A DNA stretch of 64,000 nucleotides from Zygnema cylindricum (taxonomy: Eukaryota > Streptophyta > Zygnematophyceae > Zygnematales > Zygnemataceae), in contig JBBHKE010002485.1 of NCBI GenBank assembly GCA_037447655.1, forward strand, positions 1 through 64,000, read 5' to 3'. The translations under genes were made by a program, and so were the position numbers. Positions 10,668-22,380 of the stretch are shown here, in pieces. The first letter of the stretch is position 1. Each line of letters starts with the position of its first letter. Under the pieces are notes generated by a model. It was not told where the DNA came from, made no database searches, and saw nothing but the letters and a program-made list of their open reading frames with translations.

Positions 10668-11880
10668 GCAATGCGTGACTTTTTTCCGTACAGTGGCCGT
10701 GGAGGGGTTCGACTATCGGACGCCATTTCGCAAAAGTGAAGTTCGTGAATGCGCCCCTCTTTCTCTCCCTCTCCCACTACCACGTCTATCTCACAATTCT
10801 TGCAGCGACAAACGTCAATAATGGTATTAAATGAAAAATCTATGAAAACGATTTCTTTTGACTATCTTTGGGCGTATCTTGATGGCAAGTAGAGTGATAA
10901 AAGACAAAAATATAGAATCGGGAAACTATGACGGAAAGTTTTAAAATATGTGACGTCGGCGTTGTCGTAGTTGAGCGTGACGTGCGTGACGTCATAATGT
11001 CATAAACCCTAAACATATGTAATGCCTCCACGTCGACAATGTGGCGTATAGACATTGCGAAGTGACAAAAACTATTCAGCGTGCGGGTGGGCGTCTAAAA
11101 TTGAAGTCGAGTGGAAGTTTCTCAACATTTTGTGTACCGTTTATTTATCACATGTTTCGTTACATGTCTACGATTATCACTTTTTGAAGTAACAAGTTAT
11201 TTGCGCTTACATCGGAATGCTTTGAAAGTTCTACGGAGAATCTTCGCTAGAAACAAAGTTACAAGATTAAAGTTTCGGTTACATGGGAAAGTGCCCTAAG
11301 GTTACTTTCGCATGTAATCGAAACTTTAGACTTGTAACTTTTTTTGTTAGCAAAGATTTTCCGTACTACTTTTAGAGCATTTTATGTAAAGAAATTAAAT
11401 TGTTACTTTAGATTGTGACGCATTTAGACGTGGGTGTGTTTTGTGATGGTTGTAGACTACTACAAAACTCGCGACAATTGATGAGGTTTACAAAATGGCG
11501 ACCGTTGTATACGTCTAGCTACTTGTGACATTGTAGATGTTTAGGGTTTGTGACATTTTGACGTCACGCTCAAATGGTGACAGCGTCGACGTCACAAATT
11601 CTAAAACTTTTTGCCATGGTTTCTCGATTTTGTTTTTTAGTCTTTTCTCACTCTACTTGCCATCAACATACGCCCAGAGAGAGTAAAGAGAATTCATATT
11701 TAGAGATATTTCATTTGATACAATTATTAACGTTTTTCATTGCAAGAATTGTGAGATAGACGCGGTAGTGGGAGAGGGAGAGAGAGAGAGAGGCGCTTTC
11801 ACGGACTTCGTTTTTACGAAATGGCGTTTGTTGGTCGAGGCCCCCTCCACGTCCCATATACCGAAAAAAACGCACAGAAA
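10668..11880. mobile_element. Fold-back element, about 1.2 kb, arms of roughly 600 bp
   Basis: The two halves are imperfect inverted copies around a centre near 11298. Outer arms: GGCCGTGGAGGGGTTCGAC (10692) against CCCCCTCCACGTCCC (about 11842), and CCACGTCTATCTCACAATTC (10779) against GAATTGTGAGATAGACGCGG. Middle: TCATAAACCCTAAACAT against ATGTTTAGGGTTTGTGA. Centre: GTTACAAGATTAAAGTTTCG against CGAAACTTTAGACTTGTAAC. No transposase is visible. The long arms fit a MULE or fold-back type element. Confidence 0.8.
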
Positions 11881-11914
11881 AAAAAGTAGCCGGCAAAAGA
11901 TATGTACGACTTTA

Positions 11915-12470
11915 GTTATGCTCCAGTAAAAACGATGTACCTTTCACATACAACCCCATGGCTTTGTCCCTTTCTTCCTTGAGATACAATGGAAACGTGC
12001 CACGTGTTAATTCCTTGACTTTTTGGCATAAGCCGCCAAAGGTGCCATTCCGAAATGTCGGCGCTCGTGCTGGCCGTCCGCTCGGATTTTCTCATTGAAA
12101 GTCGTCCGTTCGATTGCGGTGGCGCGCAGAATGTTATTTTGCGCCCGTTGTACTTTGTGTCCGTTGTCTTTTTTCGGTTCTATGATCATCAGTTTGTTGG
12201 TACAATACTGTACGTTCCAGTAAAATATTTGTTCAGTTAACTGGCCAGAAAGTACTACAAAGTGCTACGTATTTTTTCGTCAAAGTCCGTACATTTCCCG
12301 TTAAAAACCGTACATTTCGCGTAAATTTTTGGTTTAGTTTACCGGACAGAAAGTACCCCGGACAGAAAGTACAGAAAGCATAGATATACCTGCACCTCTT
12401 ACTGTTCGATAACCGATTACTATCGGTATTGGTGTTATCACGATATATTTTTTACCGATACACAACACTA
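11915..12470. mobile_element. Left-truncated copy of the 59309-60169 hAT-like element
   Basis: From AAAACGATGTACCTTTCACAT (about 11927) to the terminus ACCGATACACAACACTA at 12470, the sequence follows the intact element at 59309-60169. Shared landmarks include GGCTTTGTCCC, TGCCACGTGT, TTTTTTGGCATAAGC and GAATGTTATTTTGCG. The left end is missing, and the copy adjoins the fold-back element. Confidence 0.75.
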
Positions 12471-12990
12471 CAAAGTAGTCACTGCCATCATCAATTCCCT
12501 AGTTCTATTTTTTACTTCACGCCTTTTAGGGTTCTGTTCCAATTAGCGTTAATAACGAAAGTCCATTGCGATTTAAATAGTATTATGTACGGTCAGTGTA
12601 AGACTTTCTAAGAGAAAAGGTACAGAAAATGATTTAATATAACCGCGCACGCATGTGAATGTGCGCTATAAAAAGGGGATGAAATTGGGTTGTCAAAAGT
12701 CACGTTCGCAGATATTTGTCCGTCAACCGCTTGGCTGACCATGTGTACGTACGAATTGTGTACGATTTGTCATTTTTTTTTGCGTTTACCTATACGAGTG
12801 TAAACATCTTCACGGTGAGTATTTATTTTTGGAAAATCCCATTATATGATAATGATAATATAGAGCTGGTAAAAAATTAGAGTAAATGTTTTTATTGAAA
12901 AATTAAAATTCCCAATTAGCGATAATAACACTACATTTTTTTACTCCATTTATTTCTTGAGGCTAATAGGGAGTCGCGGTGTAATCGCTA
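12471..12990. other. Remnant of TA-flanked family DNA
   Basis: AT-rich sequence ending in GGGAGTCGCGGTGTAATCG (about 12970), an eroded family A/B right end. The CGCACGCATGTGAATGTGCGC-like segment at 12645-12665 also occurs at about 8815. No gene is seen. Confidence 0.4.
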
Positions 12991-12993
12991 TTA

Positions 12994-14284
12994 GGGTGGT
13001 GTTCCATCAAGAAATTCTGTAATCTTACGAAAAACATTACAGAATGCTACACTTTTAACCATAGTTCAAAAGTAGGTGACAATACACCCATACAATATTC
13101 CTATTGTACATAAAATTTACAATACTACCTTAAGACCCATATTGTATTGGCCTCAAAATGAAATAAAATTGTAACAGGGTTGAGTTGCACATGGTTCGAT
13201 AGAGAATTAAACGTCATGTCTAAATTTGAAAAAAAAACGGACAAAAAAATATTTTTCTGCGAGTTTTGAGCGATATTTTATTTAAACCGTCAGATTTGGA
13301 CGATCTGACGGTCGTTGATGAAAGTAACGATCTAAGAAGATCACATGAAAAGCCCATAACACAACTTACGACCGGACTATCGTCAAATTCGTCCGTGGTT
13401 TTTTTTTTCCTCTTTTTCCCGCGCAATCATCCTCGCGGGTGCCGGTTGTTAAAAAAATTTCCGAAGAGTCTTGTACTATGAGCATCGTCGTTCTCTGCCA
13501 GATTCAAGGGGTGTTCAAAGCACACACACTTACCGGTATGCACCTACTTTCGCCGAGTTTGTGCCAAGCTTTGTCGCTACCAAAAGGCCTACCATGAAAA
13601 GCCTACATTTGAACTATCGCGAGCGTTGTTCTCTGTGGCGAGTACGTAATCCACGTGCTTTCGAAATGAGTGGTACCGGTAACATAAATGATTATATTGA
13701 AAATAGTCAAATATTTTTTACCGACCGACTTCAACTTCGAAATCGTCATTTGCATACCATGTGCGTGCGGACGGGCATCATACCACACACATTTGTACTC
13801 TTTGCAAGCGGCTTGTCGGATACCGACTCTTTATTTTGGGTTTTGCTTTCGGCGTGTGAATGGCTGGCTTCCACAAATAGTGTGGCGAATGGCGGTACAA
13901 AAAATAAGCGGCGAAGCCGTTCTGAGATCTTTTGATTTTTTGAATGCATATATCATGTGCGAATTTTTTCGATCTCCGTTGGTTTGCCGTCGTGACACGT
14001 ATATTCATTATCCAACGTGTCGCGACTAAACTTTTTCTGTAAATGGTGATAATGGTGATGTACATCCTCGAGTTACATCACCATTTGCAGAAACTTTCGA
14101 AGAGAAATAGAGAATGCTTCGCGAAAAACAATCCAACGGTCATTGTTACCTCCCATAACTTTGGAGAATATTGGCAAGATTATCTGTAATTCGCTTATAA
14201 GAACAAAATTAGAGGTACAGCGTAGTACGGATAAGTCCGTATTTTTGTAAACAACCTCACTTTTCGTCTGATGGAACGCCACCC
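12994..14284. mobile_element. Element family F copy 2, with family E copy 1 nested inside
   Basis: GGGTGGTGTTCCATCA at 12994 is inverted as TGATGGAACGCCACCC ending at 14284, with TA on both outer sides. Its right subterminal DNA (AACCTCACTTTTCGTC) matches the inverse of F1. A family E element occupies 13060-13618. No transposase frame is recognisable. Confidence 0.7.
13060..13618. mobile_element. Element family E copy 1, ends ATAGTTCAAAAGTAGG
   Basis: Left end ATAGTTCAAAAGTAGGTG and right end AAAAGCCTACATTTGAACTA form inverted repeats. The core (TACAATATTCCTATTGTA, and GATCTGACGGTCGTTGAT followed by GATCACATGAAAAGCCC) recurs in copy 2. It is longer than copy 2, with extra DNA at about 13380-13570. 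Confidence 0.75.
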
Positions 14285-14317
14285 TAAGTAATAATAATGT
14301 TTTCGCCACTTAAAAGC

Positions 14318-14621
14318 ATAGTTCAAAAGTAGGTGAAAGTAGGCCCGTACAATATGCCTATTGTATGCAAAACATACAATATGACCTTAAGACCCATATT
14401 GTATTCGGACCTATTCGGACCAATTAAAACATTCGGACCAAATATTGGACCAATTAAAACATTCGGACCAAAACAATTATTTACACCGTCAGATTCGAAC
14501 GATCGGACGGTCGCTGATCAAAGTAGCGATCTAAGATGATCACATGAAAAGCCCAAAACACAACTTACGATAAAGGCGCCGACCAAAAGGCCTACCAAAA
14601 AAACGCCTACTTTTGAACTAT
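14318..14621. mobile_element. Element family E copy 2, about 304 bp
   Basis: ATAGTTCAAAAGTAGGTG at 14319 pairs with CGCCTACTTTTGAACTAT at 14605-14621. The interior is a compact version of copy 1, plus a short ACATTCGGACCAA duplication at 14430-14475. Confidence 0.8.
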
Positions 14622-15095
14622 GGAAAAAAGTGCTCGCGAGTCCGTTAACTTTTTCGGCTAACGCAGGACTCTCCGTACAATCGACATTTGCCCTTATCGT
14701 GACGGAGAGGCCGTCATTTGGCTGTCGTTTGGAACAAACGGTCGCTAAAAACAAAATTCCATCGGTGTACCTTTTTGTTTGGGAGGAAAAGTACGCGCGG
14801 ATCGTTAACTTTTTGCGCTTGAAAGAAGGGCTCCCTAAACAAATAAACATTTGTCAGCTGGCGCCATTGCACCAATTTGCGGGTGAAAGCCTCTCGTTTT
14901 GCGCGATGGCGCGATCGATGGGCATGTTGCATGAAGCGGGTCAAAGTTTTTGACCATTGGATTCTGCCGCGTGGCTTGTACAAACAGAAAAAAAACTGAA
15001 AAAAAAGAAGATTTTGAGTTTTTTATTTTTATATCTTTTTACCTCTGCTTGCGTGTCTACTGTGGATGTTTGTTTTTGTCTTTTCAGCAATCGTT
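14622..15095. other. Intergenic DNA left of the retroelement tail
   Basis: No homologous domain could be recognised before about 15095. The plus-strand frame open from 14950 reads through AT-rich sequence (15000-15060) that does not look like part of the retroelement protein. Confidence 0.35.
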
Positions 15096-16080
15096 AGTAT
15101 CTACTAGTTTGCTTCTACCGGTTGAGGCCCAAGATGTCGTTCCTCCATTTTGTTCCCTCATCACCAGCGGTCATTCCTGGGTGCAACAACATATCACCGA
15201 TAAGGTAGCCGCCGCCGATTTCCAGAGCCTCCTTGAGGCGCTGCCTACGGCTGATGCGCGGGCTCAACTTCGTTCTTGTTCGGGACCAGGTGCTGGGGCT
15301 TGGCTCGTCGCTAAACCGATTTTTACCTCACTCCGCTTCTCTTCTCAACAATTTTCTTCTGCACTCCGTTTTTTTCTCGGCTTGCCAGATCCCTCTCTCT
15401 TGGGCAAGCCTCGTTGCCTTTGTGGCCAAAGTATCGATGAGCAAGGTGTTCATTTGCTCCGTTGTTCACACGGTGGGGAGCGCACAATGGCACATGATAC
15501 CGTTCGAGATGCAATAACTTCGGTGGGTAGTGAGGCACGATACACAGTGAAACGTGAGGTGTCGGATAACCTTCGTCCACGTTCTCAATCTTTGGGTGCA
15601 CATGGCCCTCGAGTGGATCTCGTCTTTCTGCATGGGGCGGAGAGAACATTGGGAGATGTAGTCCTCACATATCCTACGGGATCCTGTGTCTCCACGCGTG
15701 CGGCATTTCATACGGGTGTTGCGGCTCGGGATGCAGCGGCCTCTAAAGAACGTGATTACGCTCACCGAGACCCAGCTGATAACTTCGTACCGTTTGCTCT
15801 AGAGATATTTGGGACATTGGACTCGTCGTTTGACAACTTCATCCGCGATTGCCCGAGGCGGACGTTTTAAGTTTGGGGACCTAAGAGCCCTTCACCGACT
15901 CTCGTGTCTGCTTTTTACCGACAACGTATCTTTGTTGCACTTCAACGGTCTCAAGCTTCCGCCCTAATCCGACAAAGCACGGTGGTGACCGATGGTCGTG
16001 GGTTACGAGATTTACCTCCGCGCCACCCGGTGCACATTGATGATATTTGTCGTTCCGACCTTTAGTGTGGACTTGTTTTA
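15095..16080 (+). pseudogene. Non-LTR retroelement tail: CCHC finger plus restriction-like endonuclease region
   Basis: One frame runs to a stop at 15870, and homology to copy 2 at 30950-31710 continues past it, so the copy is broken. It encodes CLCGQSIDEQGVHLLRCSHG (C-x-C-x9-H-x4-C finger), then GGERTMAHDTVRDAI, VDLVFLHGAERTLGDVVL (acidic residues spaced as in PD-D/E-x-K restriction-like nucleases) and KERDYAHRDPADNFVPFALE, ending in SALIRQSTVVTDGRG. I recognise this combination as the C-terminal end of reverse transcriptases from non-LTR elements with a restriction-like endonuclease, found in plants and algae. The RT palm domain is absent, as expected of a 5'-truncated insertion. Exact clade is uncertain. 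Confidence 0.65.
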
Positions 16081-16089
16081 GATTTTGGG

Positions 16090-16547
16090 CCAACGGCCCA
16101 GTCTATCTTTTAGAGTTTGTGTTTAGTGTTGTTTTTTAGTGCTATGGTAGTTTGGTTTTGGTATTTGTTTTAGTTTTTATTGCTTTTAGTGGTTTTGTTT
16201 TTAGTGTAGTTTAGCTACTGTAGTTTTTGTCTTTCTTGACTTTTTCTAAGAGTAGCCTTTAATGGTAGTTAACATTTTTACATTTCCAATCACGTTTTGT
16301 ACTTAGATGGTTTAACCATCGCGATTTTGATAATAAAGTCTTCTTCTTCATGTAGGGGCGCCGACAGAGTGCAATTAACATTCCACGTGTCCTCCCAAAC
16401 ATGTTTAAACTCAAGATCAAAAGTCAAACCAAGAAAGTTGGACTTAAAACATTGTACCGCAATCGGCCCGCTATCAATATGCTGTTGCTATATCGTCACG
16501 CGATATGGAGCGATATGCATCTCTAACCGAAAGGAATCCAAGATTCC
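16090..16547. other. 3' flank of the retroelement tail
   Basis: T-rich, low-complexity TTTTAGTG repeats at 16110-16240, followed by unassigned DNA. GATAATAAAGTC at about 16328 could be the end of the retroelement's 3' untranslated region. Confidence 0.35.
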
Positions 16548-16706
16548 AAGCTGGGCAGAGGTCGCAAACGGTCAACCGAAACCGTGACCGACCGTTAACC
16601 GACCGCCCGCGCCGGATCCGGAACGGATTCGGTTGCCAAATTTTGGGGGTCCGGCCGCGTCGTGCGTACGGCACGCTTCGGCCGCCGTTTCCCAAAGCTA
16701 TATTTG

Positions 16707-17120
16707 TAGTGTTGGGTATCGGGTAAATTTATATCGCGATAATTCGATATTCGATATATCGAATATCGATCGGTCAAAGTCCTCGATATATCGTACCGAG
16801 CCCAACATAAAATATCGCGATAATTATCGCGATATGTCGTACTTTTTAAATTTTTAATTCTGTATAAAATGTAATTTTACCGAAAAGTAAAATATCTGTG
16901 CACCGTGAGACGCCACGTACGACGTGAATTCTACTCCGTAACTTCACGGTAAACGCCGCAAAATGGAACCGCAAAAAAATTACTAATTCCGTACTGCATA
17001 GAATTCATTACTTAGTACGGACAGAACTTGACGTACGAAATAACTAGTACGGACAAAACTTGATGTACGAAAATAACAAAGTAAATGTGTCAAAAGATTG
17101 AACTGACGAAAAAAAATTTG
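16707..17120. mobile_element. Family C hAT-like element, left part, nested in element D
   Basis: Starts TAGTGTTGGGTATCGGGTA and contains TATCGCGATA palindromes, then the internal segment ACGCCGCAAAATGGAACCG, which matches ACGCCGCAAAATGTAACCG in the intact copy at 61967. The matching right end CCCAACACTA was not found, so the copy is incomplete; its inner limit is approximate. Confidence 0.7.
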
Positions 17121-17569
17121 GGAGAGGTAGAATTGTTGATGGAAAATTATGCATTTGAGGAAATAGATTTAGAAAATTTATTAGTGTGAGAATTAATGGA
17201 AATTTTGGAATTGGATTTTGAATATTGGGAAATTGGGAAAGTGGAAAATTTGGAATTTTGGGATTATAGAATAATCACATGTTTGAATGTGGGAGATGTC
17301 AAATTAAGTTCATGATTTCAACATGTTGGATTTTGAAATATTTGCGAGTTTGAATTTTTTTCATTTAGGGAATTAGAATTGAATATTGGGAAAATAAATA
17401 ATTAATATTAATGTGGCCATATGGGTTACTTGTGGCCACATATTGATTTATGTTATATATTTGGAATTGGTATTGGAATTATATTGCATTTTTTGAAAAG
17501 TAAAAAATGTGAATTTTTAATATTATTGATGTTATAATTAGAGGTGTAATTTCAGAAATGTGGAATAGT

Positions 17570-18003
17570 AGTAGGTAATACTACCACCTGCAGTACCACT
17601 AGTACTAACAGCAGCTAGTACCACCAGCTGCAGCGCTAGTACTAGCTGCAGCTGTTAGTACTACCAGCTGCAACACTAGTATTAGCAGCAGCTGTTAGTA
17701 CTACCAGCTGCAACACTAGTATTAGCAGCAGCTGTTAGTACTACCAGCTGCAACACTAGTACTAGCAGCAGCTGTTAGTACTACCAGCTGCAACACTAGT
17801 ATTAGCAGCAGCTGTTAGTACTACCAGCTGCAACACTAGTACTAGCAGCAGCTGTTAGTACTACCAGCTGCAACACTAGTACTAGCAGCAGCTGTTAGTA
17901 CTACCAGCTGCAACACTAGTATTAGCAGCAGCTGTTAGTACTACCAGCTGCAACACTAGTACTAGCAGCAGCTGTTAGTACTACCAGCTGCAACACTAGT
18001 ATT
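17570..18003. repeat. 40-bp tandem satellite, about nine clean units plus diverged ones
   Basis: The unit reads ACTACCAGCTGCAACACTAG then TATTAGCAGCAGCTGTTAGT. It contains CAGCTG E-box palindromes and near-palindromic ACTAGT steps. Units from about 17660 are almost identical; those before it are diverged. The array ends exactly where element D's terminal region resumes at 18004. Confidence 0.92.
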
Positions 18004-18137
18004 ACGGTCGGTTAACGGTTAACAATTTTGGAGCGTGACAAAACTCGGTCGGGCGTCGGTTACTCAGATTTTGAAAAAAAAAAAGCGGTCGGTTTCGGGT
18101 ATGATTTTTTTTGACTTTTGCGACCTCTGAAGCTGGG

Positions 18138-18775
18138 TGAAAAGCGTTGTCAAAAACGGCGAAACTAAAGTCGGGAACCGGTTTGTCGCGCGCTGAAATC
18201 GCCGCACGTGTGAAAACAGTCGGCCGCCGTTTCCCAAAGCTATATTTGAAATCTTCTAGGGGGCTGGGACGCCAATCAGAAATTCAGAACTAAAGCTTTC
18301 GTTTAAGCCGTCGATCTTAACATTGAATCTCACTAAAAGGTTTTACTTACATTTCCAGTGTTGTAAAGATGGAATCGGTAATGTGCAAAACAGCAAGTAC
18401 CCAATGAGCGTGTTGCATGCAGACTTGGCGGTTTGTATTTTCCGAGTTCCCCGCTTAACAATACTGGAAACGAATATTTGCAGATTTTTTTTTATGGAAA
18501 TTCACTCTTTTAAACAGAAGTTTTACAAAAAGCTTCCAGTTCAAAGTGTAACGTCATATTCTTGTACGGTTTGACAAGAAGAATGGACGGTTTCGTATAA
18601 AATCCTCCTATTCTAGTTTTTTTTTATGCGTTTTTCCGTGGTTTCTGTCTTTCTGAAGCTCCTAAAGCCTACAGTTTTGCAGTCTAATAGCAAAAAAACT
18701 GAAATTTTAAACTGTAAAAAAAACCACGAAGCAAGAAAACCCAAGAGCAGAAACAAAACCGAGAGTGGATTTGAA
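18138..18775. other. Upstream flank of the DUF674 gene
   Basis: Contains the second copy (18220-18248) of a 29-bp word also present at 16678-16706. The remainder should include the promoter and leader of the gene starting at 18776. No TATA box was assigned. Confidence 0.4.
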
Positions 18776-20224
18776 ATGGCGAGTCATTTTGGAAGATCGA
18801 ATGTTACTTTATTGGGGGATAAGGTAAAAATGTCGTACATTTTAAACTCTGTTTGTTTGATTAAGAAAACTAAAATCTTGAAAGTCAGACATCTTTTGAA
18901 AATCTTTCAATTCTTCCAGATTTTATTCTAATTGTTTTGTAACATTATCACCAAGTAGTTTGTCGCAGAAGCAAAATCTTTCATTTATGTAATATTTTCG
19001 GTAAAAATTGTTGTTGTTCTGTGGATGTAAAATTAAACAATAATTGTGGTCCAATGGGGTTTAAATTATGGGGTATAATTGCAGTCTACAGGACAAGTCA
19101 TATATTTGGAAGCTGGACACGAATTTATAAACTATTTGCTGTCCCTCTTAGCAATCTCCCCTGCTTCCCAATTCAACATTCTGAGAGGAAATTCCTCTCT
19201 CTCTCTTCCAAAAACCGCTCTCGGAAACCTATACTCAAGCATTGAAAAAATGCAAAACCCCTTTTTGACCGCCAAAAAAGAGGGGATACTTCATCCTCCG
19301 ATTCACTCCGATTTTGTGGAGTCACTTTCAAAATTGGGTATAAATGGGGAAAAACTACACAAAAGTGATTCGATTCCCCGATATCGATGTTCTCGAGCCT
19401 CAAACGGAAATTGGCATGATGGAAGGTTCCATGTGGATTGTGAAAGTTCCGTTATTTCAAGAACAAAAAACGCAATATGTCCCAATTGTCATCAAGGAAA
19501 AATGGACAAAGAGGTGGAAATTCGTGACGATTTGACCCCGGATAATTCGGGAATACCACTATTGAAAGATTCGGAATATGTGAGGGATTCTGTTACATTT
19601 TTGGTAACAGATGATTTGCAAATTTTTCCAGTTTCGGTGATAAAATCTTTGACGGCTTTAACGAAGGCAAATATCGGCAGGCTGGAGGATTTGGCGAGTT
19701 GCGATATTGAAATTGATGAGAAAATGGTAAGTATTTTGGTTTTCATATTTGTTCCCCCTTTTTTTTTTTTCTCTCATGATTTTTCTGTATATGGTACAAG
19801 GATTTGCTTCTGAAGATTTGGAAGTTTGTCATTTAGAAAATTACAAGTCACCAACAAAAATGGGATCGTTTTTTTCTTTTTGGGGATTTCGAATTTATAT
19901 TTTCTTTTCTCAATAAGGAAATGTTCTATGCAGGTTGTTTTGAAATATTGGATGTTTTCTATTCTCTTTTTTTCTACGTGTTTCATCTTGACTTTTATCT
20001 TTTGTTTTTGATGGAACCTCAGGCTTAAAAAGCAAAAAAAATGGGTTTTTTTTTTATAGTTGGTTTTTTCAATTCATATTATTGTTGATTTATTGTGATT
20101 TATTTATTTCTTTTCGTAGGTTCTGGGAATTCTGAAAACGGCCCATGAAAGTTCAAGTGTCCTTAACAAACTCTTCAATAAGGAATTCATGAGTATCGTT
20201 TCTGGAGAATATGTAGAGCTATAG
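18776..20224 (+). CDS. DUF674 family protein
   Basis: Three phase-0 exons: 18776-18823, 19085-19726 and 20120-20224, giving about 264 residues with GT-AG introns. The start MASHFGRSNVTLLGDK followed by STGQVIYLEAGHEFINYLLS matches the DUF674 opening (a short LLIDK-like strand, then VLFAEAGKDFVDFLF). Later landmarks are LGNLYSSIEKM, the YRCSRASNG...CPNCHQGKM cysteine motif that looks metal-binding, and VTFLVTDDLQIFPVSVIKSL, equivalent to the family's YMVTDDLVV...S. The last exon VLGILKTAHESSSVLNKLF matches the usual GLKLLKASLQS-type end. Many members carry two modules of about 230 residues; this one has a single module. The molecular function of the family is unknown. Nearest neighbours are transposons, with no operon-like context. 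Confidence 0.9.
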
Positions 20225-21151
20225 ATTTTTCATGAAACCATAAAAAATGAAGTCATAAGACATGTGACTGAAGAAAAAGTAGAAAAGGGGTTCTTGGAAA
20301 TCCTCGATTGATAATATTTCTTTTGTGACAGGGAGGATTCCTTTAGGAAAAATATAGACTAGAATTTAGATTGGAAAGCGGCCGGCCTTTTTCTTTGTTG
20401 CTCTTTTTTTTGTGTGTTTTTTTGTTTTTTTTTGGTTTTTTTTTGTTTTTCTCGCCCTGCCTTTTTGAGTTCGTGTATACACGGCGAGGCAATAGTTGAA
20501 AAAATTCGCAAAAATAGTGCTATTGTATATTTGTGGGAACATGTAATATTTTTTACTAATTACAATATCCTTTTGTTTGTAAATGCTGGTCACGTTTTTC
20601 CTCTTGTTATGCCCATTTTTTAATTTTCGATACTTGTGGCAATATTTCTAAGCTCCAATTTTTCTCGTTTTTTACAATTTTCAAGCTCATTAATGCTGGT
20701 CCACTTAATGTGAAAGTCGGGATCGGCCATTGACAGCTAACAAAGAACACAACCATACACATGTAACGATGTTAACCATGTTGACCATGTTGACATGCTG
20801 ACATGTTGTTTCTCTATAACCATACACAGATTGATGCGATTCAGGTAATACAAGAGAATGCCGAGCACAAATCACAATAGAATGATATACCCACAAAGCG
20901 GACACTTGATAGAAAACGTAGAAAATGCGCAGCATCGAACAAAGAAAAAAAGCAAACAGAAATTGTAAGGACAATACACCATTTCATACAAGAAGATGAA
21001 TGCAAGCCATTACAAGCTGTCAAGATATAGCCAAGGGGTCATACATAAAAAGATGTATGTAAATTGTCTCAGCTCTCAAGATACAAGGAGGTCACTGGGT
21101 AAACTGCAGCGAGGGGGGAATGATGTTACAATAAAACATGTATTGAGAATG

Positions 21152-21239
<88 letters not shown>

Positions 21240-22256
21240 GTGTAAGTTTGATATGAGACTGGCTTCTCCCTCTTCTGATCACTATTTAGCTTGACCTTAG
21301 GATTAACCAATACGGGAATAAGTTTAATTACTTTTCTAACCGCAATGCACATTCTTACCTAACAAAAACTGGAACACAAGGTTAATTTTCTCAAATCCAA
21401 TGCACATACTTAAGTTGACGCAATTTTTTTTGTGATACCTTAGTTGATCAACAAGCGAATGGATCCATGACACTGTCACTACTTGAACACTATTGGCCTG
21501 ATAAGCACTATGTGGCGTGGTGAAACCATGACTTAGATCGGACGGTGCTCCGGAATCCTCGTGACCCATCTCCATTAATTCCGCTTCTCGGTGACAAGTT
21601 GATTTGTGACGTGAGTGATATGAAATCCGTACACATTCTGTATCGCCTTACGAAGTACTTTTCTAACATCGTGAAATATGTAAAAATTAAGTGTGGAAGT
21701 ACATACACCATGTACTATAGTCGGAGAGGGATTAATTTAAAAAAAAAAAAAAAAAAAAATTGTGATCATGTAACTTTTTATATAGATTGGGCAAAAGAAG
21801 TTTTCTTTTCCTTTTATTTATATTTCTTTCCTAAAACGCTTAACTTCTTTCTTCGTTTCCTGAAATGACATCTTTTCAACTAATTTCAAGCGTACTTAAC
21901 TCTCTATAGCTTTTAGCTTTGCAAGTCTATTCTTCAAATAGTGACTATTTTTCTCAAGAAATAGGCGAGACTGAGAAGAAAACAAGTGCAACGAAAAAAA
22001 TGACGACGAGGATAAATAAAACAGAATCACTCAGAATAAAATTGGAACGAATGTATAAAAAATAAAGCACAACAATCAAGTATGCTAAATGGCCATTCAT
22101 AACATGAACATTTTTATGTAAAAGAACAAGAGAAATTCGAAAATAGAACGAATTAAGAATTTTCAATTCACCTGATTTATCCAACATGAAACATAGGTTT
22201 CGAATATTACGCTAAAATGAGATTTTGAGTATAATATCCAAAATATTAGTGTTGTG
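20225..22256. other. Intergenic DNA with simple repeats
   Basis: T-rich 3' flank of the DUF674 gene, then unassigned AT-rich DNA. It contains ATGTTGACC-type short repeats at about 20768-20810, a (CT)n array at 21152-21237 and a poly-A run at about 21740. No convincing exon or transposon end was found. Confidence 0.4.
21152..21237. repeat. (CT)n dinucleotide microsatellite
   Basis: About 43 uninterrupted CT repeats. Confidence 0.97.
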
Positions 22257-22380
22257 TATCGGGTACTATCCTATCGCTATAAATTCAATATCGATATTCT
22301 CTGTTGTGGAACGGTGAGGGCATCTGATATCTCGCTCAGGGACCAGCAGATATATCGCAAAGATATCGCGATATATTTTT
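22257..22380. mobile_element. Family C hAT-like fragment
   Basis: Starts TAGTGTTGTGTATCGGGTA and carries GATATCGCGATATAT palindromic DNA. The right end is not detected. Confidence 0.5.

Larger units (their letters stand above)
16556..18129. mobile_element. hAT-like element D (copy 1) with perfect 8-bp target duplication AAGCTGGG
   Basis: Ends are CAGAGGTCGCAAACGGTC (16556) and TTTTGCGACCTCTG (to 18129). The same eight bases AAGCTGGG flank both sides (16548-16555 and 18130-18137). An 8-bp duplication and CAG...CTG ends are hallmarks of hAT transposons. Subterminal DNA is rich in CCGACCGTTAACCG. The inside contains a truncated family C element (from 16707) and a 40-bp satellite; no transposase remains. 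Confidence 0.88.

Noticed and set aside
17570-18003. Possible CRISPR-like array
   Set aside because: Units are directly contiguous 40-mers with no unique spacers, in a plant genome, inside a transposon. It is a satellite.
20366-20623. Small frames after the DUF674 gene
   Set aside because: T-rich 3' flank; composition-driven, with no domain or splice support.
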